DNA of 64,000 nucleotides, taken from NCBI RefSeq assembly GCF_001625215.2, contig NC_030381.2, positions 37,446,689 to 37,510,688 on the forward strand, in the 5' to 3' direction. The translations under genes were made by a program, and so were the position numbers. The notes under the pieces are model-generated. The model ran no database searches. It was not told the origin of the DNA and saw nothing but the letters and a program-made list of their open reading frames with translations. This DNA comes from Daucus carota subsp. sativus (taxonomy: Eukaryota; Streptophyta; Magnoliopsida; Apiales; Apiaceae). Positions 12,801-22,712 of the stretch are shown in pieces. The first letter of the stretch is position 1, and each line of letters begins with the position of its first letter.

Positions 12801-14797
12801 GTCTAGGTAAAATACAGAAGTTTTCACTCCATTAATAACTAGCTCAATAGGGATCCCCCATACCCATATCCCTGTGGAAACAACTAGAACACGTCATTGA
12901 TTATGCAAAGAAAGATTGTGTAGATATATCGTGTTGTAATAATTCTGGATCTACCTTTAGTTTTTGTGTCACGCATGTGCCCAACACCAAAACCTTCAAA
13001 TCAGAAACCAAATTTTAAGACATTGTGCATTACTGCCTACGAAACAGATACATCAAAAGTTAACAGTATAAAGTTAATAATAAGTAAGTTTGAGAAAATA
13101 GAAAGAATGTCACACCTTCATCACAAGAAAGAGAGAGAAGCTGATTAAGCAAAAATGATTTTCCAGAACGATATGGGCCAATAACCTGTTGCAAATAAAC
13201 TACGATGTGAAGAACACCCCTTACAAGAAAATTAATAAATAATACTTCGTTCTCCCTCCCTCTGACTGTGACGCTTAAATGCTAGCTGCTCTTTGTTATA
13301 ATAAAGCATAATAAATAACAGATATGCTAATTATTGGTTTAAGCACTTGTGTATTGATTGTATTGCCTGTGTTTGTACATTTTGTGCACTCCATGCACAA
13401 AGATGATATACTTTAGTTCTGTTTACCCTTAATGTATGTAACTACAGAGTGAAATTTCAATTTTTAGCGCCAAACATGTAAAATTTAGTCATAGTTAAGC
13501 ATTCCTGATTGGAAACACGAAAAAAGGACTCGCTATCAGGACCTTAGAGAAAGAAGGATAGCACTGGTAAGAAGAAGATGAGGACCTTAGAGAAAGATGG
13601 ATAGCACTGGTAAGAAGAAGATGATGCTAAGTATTTTCTTTTGGCTATAAGGACTACTTAAAGTAAAATAAACTGAACTTGTACTTAAGGTTCTACAGTG
13701 ATTTAATATAACTAGCTCTAAAACAGCTCAATTGCTCAAGAAATGCAGTAAGGGAAAAAATGTGAAATCCTGAGTCTTGGCTCAGAAAACAACTAAATAA
13801 CACTGATGACTAGTATCTACAAGCTTACAGCAACAGCTGCAACAGGAGTCGTTATCCTCTCGATTGCTTCCAGTCCTGCCCTTGCAAGACGAAGTTTTGT
13901 ATGACCAGAATCTGGTTCTACAATAGGAAACCTGCAAGACAGGTAGCAGGAATACAATAATACTTTAAGTGTTGTACTCCCATGTTTAGGTAGTTGCGCG
14001 GAACATCAAGATGTTAGAACTATTTTTATTCAATATCAAGACTTCGTACATAACAGAAATGTAATACGGATCATTTTCTGCTGTGACTTGTTATAGTATT
14101 GCCATCGAGACAATCAAATATGTTTGTATCTTTATTGGGTAAATAGTTTGCCTTGGCTACAAATATAAGCAACATACAAAAGACAGACAGTTCTGAATAC
14201 CTTCCCAGATGCGATATAAACATAAATACATAATAGACGATGATGATTATTATTATTAAAGGCCTAAATTGCAGCCAAAAAAGTTTATAAAGTGTTGGCT
14301 GTTGATTGACGATCCAAATCACTGTTAGATTTTTTCAAGAGTTTACAAAATGATACCTCCAAACAATTTACCAGAAAGATACAAGTACATCAATGTTCAA
14401 CATAAAGTGAAATGATAGAAATATTCTCAGTACTAGACTACTTGCAAATAGAGAAAGATGAACTAAATTAGACTCTCCCAACACCTACTAGCATTCCACT
14501 CAACCAACATAATATGCATGCATGCTGTATTATGTAAGAAAATTACTGAGTTTTTTTCCCTTCAAATTATACTTTTTCTAATAAAATTATTTTTATTTCT
14601 GCACAATAAAGTGATTTCTTTTGCATGACAAAAACTATAAATCTACACGCACGCGCGAATCATAACCACATTCAATGGCATAAAATGCAGAAGTAGGATA
14701 CATACGCTTGCCGGAAATCAAGAATCGAAGATGCCCCGGTTCGGAATAAAGACGGCAAAACTAGAAACACGGCAAAAACCCAGGTGATTATCTTCAT
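6833..14797 (-). CDS. Guanylate-binding-protein-like large GTPase with C-terminal membrane segments (17 exons, 600 aa)
   Basis: Exons on the minus strand, high to low: 14797-14706, 13931-13829, 13185-13116, 12993-12955, 12871-12754, 12665-12608, 11265-11201, 11070-11064, 10976-10916, 10389-10330, 10231-10212, 10144-10079, 9408-9241, 8640-8383, 8317-8105, 7994-7723, 6965-6833. They close to 601 codons. Residues 1-22 form a signal peptide or N-terminal anchor (KIITWVFAVFLVLPSLF). The GBP G domain has P-loop GPYRSGKS (68-75), the DTEG switch II motif (125-128) and the GBP-type RD motif (IQRDF, Arg201-Asp202). A helical middle domain follows. Hydrophobic stretches lie at about 487-518 and WAMHVCIIVLLLVLYW (558-573) near the C-terminus, so an endomembrane location is likely. 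The length and layout resemble the short (about 600 aa) Arabidopsis GBP family member that I recall as At2g38840, rather than the long coiled-coil GBPLs. GTP hydrolysis is expected; the biological role is not shown by sequence. Confidence 0.93.
11064..11070 (-). other. 7-nt microexon of the GBP-like gene
   Basis: Exon 7 ends in phase 2 (FYG + AG) and exon 9 begins GGG CAA GAT (GQD). The only segment between them that restores the frame and the family sequence is AGTAAAG, flanked by CAG on its left and GTAATT on its right. It gives FYGRVKGQD, as expected from related GBPs recalled from memory. Skipping it would shift the frame. Confidence 0.8.
11822..12028. mobile_element. hAT-type MITE, 207 bp, intron 6 of the GBP-like gene
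   Basis: Its ends are CAGGGACGGA and, at the other side, TCCGTCTCTG (imperfect inverted repeats). It is flanked by an exact 8-bp duplication GGCATATC (11814-11821 and 12029-12036), the size expected for hAT insertion. The interior has G-runs and no ORF. Confidence 0.85.
12241..12475. mobile_element. Stowaway MITE, 235 bp, intron 6 of the GBP-like gene
   Basis: Terminal inverted repeats begin CTCCCTCCGTCCC and end GGGACGGAGGGAG. TA duplications lie at 12239-12240 and 12476-12477. The interior is nearly palindromic and would fold into a hairpin. This is the cleanest copy of the family in the window. Confidence 0.92.
13538..13623. repeat. 43-bp tandem duplication in intron 2 of the GBP-like gene
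   Basis: Two copies of a unit starting AGGACCTTAGAGAAAGA and ending GGTAAGAAGAAGATG lie at 13538 and 13581, 43 bp apart, differing at one or two bases. The unit is purine-rich and non-coding. Confidence 0.85.
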
Positions 14798-15638
14798 CAA
14801 TGGTATAATATCTTAATTCTTGAAAATGCAGAGGTGCATTTATGTAAAAAGCTACTCGCTCTGATTGCATTGTGTAGACACAAGGGCATGAAGAAGAGCA
14901 ATGACGGTAGCTCACGGTTAGGAATCTCTCGTCTAGTAGTTTCTTCTTGTTGGGGTTTAACTGGACTTGTGTGCTTACTTTGTTTGTGCAACTGGAGATT
15001 CGTGCCCTTTACAGGAAGTTGCAAAGATACAACTAAAATCTTTTATAACTACAATTCTCAATTCTTTTAGTCACAATTGTCTTCTTTTATAACCCGGCTC
15101 ATAAATTATTTTAAACTTTTTTTTTCCTAAACAAAAATATTTCAAATACAACTTATGAAATTATATTTTATAAAAATATTAAAATATGTTCTACACAAAA
15201 GGACAAAGATAGTGGGATCGTCAAAAAGAGTAAGTTATCATAGTGTTGGAAAAAAATAAAAGTTGTAAAGAAAAGTTAATATTTTCTACTTACAATTTCT
15301 TTCTCACTGATTTCTTAAAAGTACTTTTTTTTTTTACACAAACTGATCAACAAAAGTAAAATGCAAATTATTGGCTGTAATGCAAAATTTAGTCCAAACT
15401 TTAACGACTGATATAGTGGTACTCAGTACTCACATATAAACTATAAAGGCATCCATGGTGAAAATAAAATCAGAGTGTGAAGGAATTTTGCATATTTAAT
15501 AATATATTTGAATATCAACGCATCCATGGTGAGAATACAATTCAAGTGTGAAGGGATTTTTGCTAATTTAATAATATATTTGAAAATCCAAATCTAATGA
15601 ATGATTTAAAGCTGCAAGCCTGCAACCTATAATACAAG
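14798..15638. other. Region upstream of the GBP-like gene
   Basis: No gene is visible. It should contain the GBP-like promoter and 5' UTR. At 15449-15590 a 71-bp unit beginning GCATCCATGGTGA is tandemly duplicated (copies start at 15449 and 15520) with about 85-90 percent identity by eye. Confidence 0.6.
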
Positions 15639-16121
15639 TAGGGATGGCAACGGGTCGGGTCGGGTTTCTTGAGATCCAGACCCGATCCATTATATTTCGG
15701 GTCGGTTCGGGTCCGGGTCCGGGTCTAGAAAATGAAGATCCAGATCCGATCCATCGGGTTTTTTCGGGTTTCGGTTCGGGTCCGGGTCTAATTCGGGTCT
15801 TAAAAAAAAATTATAAATCTATAAAAAAATTGTGATGATTGATTTTTTTAAATTTAGGAATATAAAAAAGGCTTTTACAAGTATCGTTTAGTATAATAAA
15901 CACGTGAAACATGTAACTTAATTGTATACAATCATTCAACTTATCATTTATATTTTATATTTTTATTATATTTACATTTTTGAATGCACAATAATTGAGA
16001 AAAATATTAATGAAATGAATATAAATTCTATATTGGGCATATAAAATTAAGTAAAATGTTAATATTCATATATACCTTATAATTCATAGTATTTCAATAT
16101 ATATACTTTACATTAAACATA

Positions 16122-16171
<50 letters not shown>

Positions 16172-16397
16172 TGCATCGGGTTTTTATCGGGTTTCGGGTT
16201 CGGATCGGGTTTAAATCGGGTTTCGGGTTTCGGGTCGGGTCTCGGTTCGGAATACCTGAGATCCAGATCCAGATCCAAACTCTTTCGGGTCTAAAAATAA
16301 GACCCAGATCCAGATCCAAAAAAATCGGGTTCGGGTAGACCCAATCGGGTCGGAACGGGTCGGGTATCCATCGGGTCGGGTAAAACTGCCATCCCTA
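15639..16397. mobile_element. Non-autonomous hAT element, 759 bp
   Basis: Terminal inverted repeats are TAGGGATGGCA / TGCCATCCCTA. The exact 8-bp target duplication is AATACAAG (15631-15638 and 16398-16405). Both subterminal regions are dense in CGGGT/GGGTC pentamers in opposite orientation, giving a strongly strand-biased, hairpin-prone structure. The middle is AT-rich and includes a (TA)n run at about 16129-16166. There is no transposase ORF. It lies between the pyruvate kinase 3' end and the GBP-like promoter. Confidence 0.93.
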
Positions 16398-16629
16398 AAT
16401 ACAAGACGGGGTGAAAAGCCCTACTTCATCCCCAAAATACATGTGCGTTAACTTGGAAACATCTCTTCTAGCTTGCTATTTTTCTCATTCAAACAAGGGT
16501 TCCAACTCGCAACTACACCATCTCATATAGATTATGCAGTTAAAAAAATGGTAATTACCTTTCCTAACATAGGATTGCACTCTAACGTACGAACAGACCT
16601 CCCTATCGAAACAGTGCTAAAAACGGCTT

Positions 16630-19600
16630 CTATTCTCGGGGAACATTTACAACTTGAATTGATTGCAGCTTATCCGATACTGATATTATTTTATCACCAG
16701 GTTTGATCATCCCTCTTGCCTTTAGAAAAGCAAAAGTCTTCTTAAGGGTGCTGTCATCATCCTCGGGGAAATTAAGGCAAAAAGGTACAAGTCCCCACTG
16801 CAGATTCATGCGCCTCCTCGCAGATACTGAGGGCGTAAATGCAAAGATTGGGCAGTCAGGTCGACACTGTGAAAGGAGAGAGGCCATATATCCTGATTTT
16901 GTATAAACAAACAGTGCATCTGCTCCCAATTTGTTGGCTGAAAAGTCCAATATACTCATTATCAGCAAAAGGTGTGAAAAAATTATTTATCATCTCTCTT
17001 CATAAAAATGACATTTAAACAATCAAGATTAGTCTTGTGTTCCACACTTTTAATTTAAGAGGCAAATAAACCAAAATCTTATATATTATTCTTCAGACGA
17101 GCTCCCTCCTTTCTTATGAGACGAGAAAAGCGCAGAAACAATCTTCTCAGTTCTCATAAGTGGGAAGAATTGGAGAGAACCACAGTTCTTGAAAATTTGT
17201 CACCATCTTTCAACAATTCGAAAACTACCAGTTTTTTTAGAGGGTTGATTATCAACCAACTCGCTTATTTCGTTCTAATCTATCAAATGTATCATGGGTA
17301 AATTTTTGGTGTCATTTGATACAAAATTAGGACAACTTAGCTAAGTTTATATAAAGTTGACATTAAAACAAATGTTTTCCGTTAAACTTCATGACATAGA
17401 TTTGACTAGGATTTGACGTTCAATTGTCCACAAGGCAAAATGCAAAATGATGATAAAATAAAAAGAAAATTAAAAATATAAGATGATATTAGCAATTTTT
17501 TTCCTTTAATTATATGATAATTTATCATCATTTTGCTTTATGGACAAGTCCACGTCAAGTCGCGGCTATATGTGTGTCATGGAATTTAACTAGAAAACAT
17601 TTAATTCAATGCCAACTTTATATAAATTTATACGTTTGTACCTAACATTGTGTCAAATGATTCAAGTGAAACCAGAATATGTTAGTCATTCACTTGATAC
17701 ATTAGAACGAAATATATGAGTTCATAAATAACCCACTTTCTTTTCACGGATTCTTGACGAGTTGTCATTCCTTATCATATCCCAACTTTCACTTTCCTCC
17801 TAAAAAAACTTTGGTACTCATCTAAAAATTTACTTCAATAATTTACTTTTGTTTAATTTCTCTATCTTTAGAAATGAGTAAGACGACGAAAGGATCATCA
17901 TGCACCAAAATTAAGCATTTCAATCAGATGATTACTTGATTATTAATAAAGCAAGTAACCACCAAAACATTTAAACATATCAGGTATTTAAATTAATAGG
18001 TTTATGGAAACAGGACTGAGTTAAGACATGTCAGGACTTATAATGATGCAAGGATGGGAGTATGAGTAAAGTGACATAATACTGAAACTATAGCACTAAA
18101 CTTTAGGACACTATCATTTTAAACCATGATCTTTATAATTCTCGAAGTGGATTTCTATAACAGAAAAAGGACCTAAAAAATAAATGCGGCCATGTTTTTT
18201 AGAATGGATGACATATAAGTTTATTTTAAGAAGCAGATGCATAGAAACTTACCCATGCTGGCGGCAGCAGTGCATAACTCATTTGTTACAATATTTGGGG
18301 AAGTAAAGGTAGCAGTCGGAAGTTTGCGAGGCCTGTGACAGTTCTCCTCCCTCCACCACTTTTCAATTCTCAAACTAATACTTCTTAGCACAGATAATGC
18401 TTTAAATGGGTACATACCCATGGCCGACTCACCCGAAAGCATTAAAGCATCTGCTTGTTGCTTGATTACTTCTGTAACATCAGCAACCTCCGCTCTTGTA
18501 GGAATTGGGTACTCAATCATAGATTCAAGCAACTGCGAGGCAACAATAACGGGTTTATTCAGCTCCCTGCACATCTCAACAATCTTCTTTTGTACTGATG
18601 GTACTTGTTCCAAGGGTATTTGAGCACCAAGGTCTCCCCTTGCTACCATAACTCCATCAGATGCCTCTATTATAGTGTCCAAGTTCTTTAAAGAGTCAAC
18701 ATTCTCGATCTTCGAAATTACATAAGTGCCACTGCAGCACGACAAAAAAATAAAAATCACAGCATTCTTTCGTAGGTTAGTGATACTTGTAGATATAAGG
18801 GTCATTTGCAATCCAATAATATCTATAATGTCATCCATACTAGTCTAATTGGCTCACAGATTGCATTATCACCTAAAAAACCACATTTATGAATCTCATA
18901 GTATACTTAATAAATACAATATCAGCCATAAGTAGAGTTTAAAAGATTAAAAAAAATGTTAAGCAGCACATATGCTATGTTAGTAGTTTACAGGTCAGCA
19001 AGAAACTACCTACCTATCATTCGGGTTTGCAGCAAGATATTTCTTTAAGTGATTAATCACTTCAGAAGACTTGACAAAAGACACTGCAATGAAATCAACA
19101 CCTTCTGATATTCCAAAATCAATATCTAGCCAATCCTGTAACAAATGGAACATTGATATTATACATTTTCATCATGACCGAGTAAAAATATTCGAATTTA
19201 AGCATATGCAAGTGATCATCTTTTTATCTTATAAAATCTGAATAAAATTCACCAATACAAGTATTAACCAATGCATGTTAACTACTCCTATTAATTCAAA
19301 GGTACGAAAGATCTCATTTTAAACTAAAGATGAGAAGACAAAAGAAGTAACAGGGCTGGACTTCGAAAAGTTGAAAGAAATGCTTTTTGTCACGCCTTAA
19401 ATGGTACATTCTTTTTTAAAACTTCTGAGAAAATGTACAAGGCAGTACAGCAGAACCACCACTTCATTTTAAAAAACATACAAGTGACATTTTATTAAAA
19501 AGATACATTCTACCAACTTATAGATGTAATCATGTAAATCCACAAACCTTGGCAGAAATTGTTGGCAACATGGCATTACGCTCTTGAACCAGTCTCCCAT

Positions 19601-21131
19601 CCCTCCAGAAAGTAAGGTTAGCGCGTGGCAACAACAATCCAGGGTCTGTACACAGGCACTTGACATCAGGCCCAATCTTTTGAATCACTTCAAACCTTGC
19701 CATTCCACCATCCACAATGAGTTCATCACCAATATACACATCTGTGACAATCAATCAAGCAAGATATTCACTAACAACTACGCAATGTCAAGCATACCAA
19801 ATATATTGAGACACGCAAAATATTATACCTTCAGCAAACCCATCATAATTGACACTAACAGTGCGTTCAGGCAATTCTGACTCGTAGGATCTCACAGTAA
19901 ATGTCCATACATCACCATGCTGTAAAATTCAAAAATACCAATAAGAGTTATTGTTTTACAAGCGAAGATTTCGAATGTAATAACTTTTATCAAATATAGA
20001 TGTGACCATATATATATGTTGTATAATATCTAATATCTGTCATACTTCAGCACAGTAAACCAAAGGGGCAAGAAAGATAGACTAATTCCCCCTTTGGTTG
20101 GGAGTAATAAAATTACAGTAGAACCTCGATTAGTTAATATATATTTTTGGTCCCAATACAATCTCAATAAATTAATAATATTGATAAATTCAAAAATTGC
20201 CCGTACCGAGGCTATTCAGGGCTTAACTGTAGATGAATACATTTGTTCTGTTTTGTTTTTTGCAGGTAATATAGTAATGATATACAGTAAAAACTCAAAC
20301 CCACAAATTTGAAATAAAAGCCTCAAACCTACTCCTGAAAATTTTCTTCATAAATCAGATCATATATGTGTACACTCTCCCATCTTGCATCATTGTTTTC
20401 GACACAAATTTTGTTAACAATATTTCATTTCAGTCCTCCAAACAGAATATAGTCCAAGTGTCAATACGACATTTGCCCCCTCCCCACATTTTCCTCACAA
20501 TAGTCTAATTTTAGGTAAGTCCAATCATTAATTGGAATTTCGCACACACCTAGACATAAAATTATACATTATGTAATTAGCGAAAAACTACCTCAACTTT
20601 AGCGGCAGAAGCACCGCCAAGATCACCCATATGAATCTCACTCCCTTGCGTGTCCATCATAATCGAAACACCGAAGCCTTTCTCCTCATTAAGCCTCCTA
20701 ATTTTCTCAATCACACTCCTATGCCACTCATGAGTACCATGACACATATTAAGCCTAGCCACATTCATTCCTCCCACCGCTAGCGCCTCAATATCCTCAA
20801 TTTCACACGTAGCCGGTCCAATAGTACACACAATCTTGGTCTTTCGAGTCCCTCGAAACCCATTCTCTTTCAAATCACTCTCGACCACTCGATCAATCTC
20901 AATTACTGGGCCTAGCTCTAGGTCATTGGCGCTTGGCTTGAGAACCACCGCGCCGTTAGAAACTAACGGCTTGGTTGCCGGCGCCGAGAGTTCTGAACGG
21001 ATCGGAGAGTATTTGATGGGTTTCGAAATGCGGAAGTAGGGTTTTGGAGAGATGAGGCTCGCTTGGGTTTGTTTGGTTGTTGGTGTTGGAGAGATGAGAG
21101 AGAGTGAGAAACGGAGGGATTGCGCCGCCAT
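16630..21131 (-). CDS. PKP1: Plastidial pyruvate kinase alpha subunit (6 exons, 577 aa)
   Basis: Exons, high to low: 21131-20592, 19919-19829, 19741-19548, 19135-19014, 18731-18253, 16937-16630; the phases close to 578 codons. The enzyme converts phosphoenolpyruvate and ADP to pyruvate and ATP in the plastid, feeding fatty-acid synthesis, normally in a complex with beta subunits. Residues 1 to about 65 are a Ser/Thr/Pro-rich transit peptide. The barrel starts at [14 protein letters not shown]. Visible motifs are [33 protein letters not shown] (putative catalytic Lys323 and metal-ligand Glu325), [11 protein letters not shown] and [18 protein letters not shown]. The canonical NFSHG reads NMCHG (potassium-ligand Ser is Cys) and the usual CATQ/SATQ is VASQ. 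I recall both as normal for the plastid alpha class, so they are not damage. The C-terminal regulatory domain ends VVNVPRE. It is slightly shorter than the roughly 596 aa I recall for Arabidopsis PKp1. Confidence 0.94.
17242..17735. mobile_element. Probable long-TIR (foldback) MITE in intron 5 of PKP1
   Basis: The sequence around 17261-17460 (TTATTTCGTTCTAATCTATC, then TTTATATAAAGTTG and AAATGTTTTC) reappears inverted at about 17510-17715 (GATACATTAGAACGAAATAT). This gives imperfect arms of roughly 200 bp. There is no ORF. The outer ends and target duplication are not certain. Confidence 0.6.
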
Positions 21132-22712
21132 TGTCGCCGGAGAGTAATGTGTTTCCGGCCGACGGCGGGAAGAGGTTTAAGCGAGAGAGAGACCGAGAGA
21201 GAGAGAGTAGTTAAACGAGGGTTTGGGTTTTGGAGTATATTATGGTTGGTAGTGCTTGGTAGGACATGTGGTTTGGACCAAAGATGAATGTAAAGCCCAG
21301 TCGGCAAGTAGTTCGTTGAAGCTGTAAATTCAGAGGCTGCCCCCACATGACGTGTCCTTTTTGTGCACACTCATAGAATTTGTGGCGGTAGATATCAGTA
21401 ACATTCCAACTCAGGAATATGCTTCAGCACATGGCTTTAGTTCCGGTCCAACCCAAACGGGTATTTTTTGATAGATGAGGTAAAATTCTAGTTTGGGTAT
21501 TTTTATATTTTTGGTTGACAGTCTTCTTTCACTTTCTTGATTTAGGGATTTAGTTAAACGTGTATAAATTGCGCAGCTTGTTGGATATGTTTCTTTTTCA
21601 TCGCTTCGGCGTATCAAAAAATGTTGCCACATTTCTTTTCTTGTATTGTTTTCAAAGTTATTATTTTCTATGTATTATGATGGATGATTTTATCATTTAT
21701 AATTGAGAAGAAAGGTCATAGGAGGTTTTTGAAATCAGAATAGATCTTTATAAACGGGTTTCTTCTTTTTTTTTTAAATTAGTAGAATGCAGTTTAATAT
21801 ACTGATCACTGAATTCATGAATAACTTGCAATTGGATCATGCAACTCATAAAGCTTGTAAATGGATCAGAAAACTAGATTTGACTTGTAGTCAACTCACT
21901 GAACTAATAAAAAACTTTCATTTAGGTCACTGCTCACTCGTCCCTCCATCCCAACCTGTTATTTACGTTCACTATATATGCAGTGACTCTTATAAACTAT
22001 ACTTTCATAATGGTTTTTTAATATTTTTTTTAATAAAAATTTAAACATACAATCCATTACAATTGTTTGGGACTGTCTTGTTTTCATGGTAAAAAATCAT
22101 TAACTAAGGCCAAGAAATGCAGGATATTATATTGGATATTCCTTGTTCCATTGTTATTTTATCATGTATAGCTTCCAGTTGGCTAGTAGTAAATGGCCAA
22201 ATTCTGTAAAAATGTCAAATGCTTTCATCTTTGATGGAATATACGATGATAACTGGTGCTCCGACTGCTCCCTGTGTTTTCAGACGGATTATGTTTGTCT
22301 TTTTTACACACAATTTTAAGAGTATTGATCGTATATTTAGAATATTTATTTTTGAATCAATGCAAACTACATATCGTACATTCTAAAGATGCTCAATTCA
22401 TTAGTTTTAGTTCTGTTATATTAAACACAATAAATAACCAGGATTTTATTTCAAATTTATTTGAAAGACTGATTAAGAATTTTTTCCCCCAATCAATCTA
22501 ATATTAAGAGATAAGATATTAATAAAGACGCGGTTAAGGACACAAAATAATAATCTTTTACAAGAACAAGTGCCCTGAAAACAATTCAGATAAAGAAACT
22601 AAATATACACTACAACAATCTTTCAAACAAACTACATTAACCTAGAAATTGTCTTTAAATGTTAAAACAAGTCTCGAGTCAGACTTCTGTTCAAATAAAC
22701 GATCAAATTCAC
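21132..22712. other. Intergenic region, PKP1 promoter side
   Basis: It holds the PKP1 5' UTR (GA-rich, about 21180-21210) and promoter. No gene is seen. At about 21940-22035 there is a single Stowaway-like end (CGTCCCTCCATCCCAACCTG plus the usual 'CTCTTATAAACTATA' interior) with no matching right end, so it is a truncated copy. The rest is AT-rich. Confidence 0.5.

Noticed and set aside
20104..20300. Possible transposon end (TACAGTAGAACCTCGATTAG) in PKP1 intron 1
   Set aside because: Resembles the end of a common plant MITE, but no inverted partner or target duplication could be found, only a weak TACAGTAAAAACTC at 20283.
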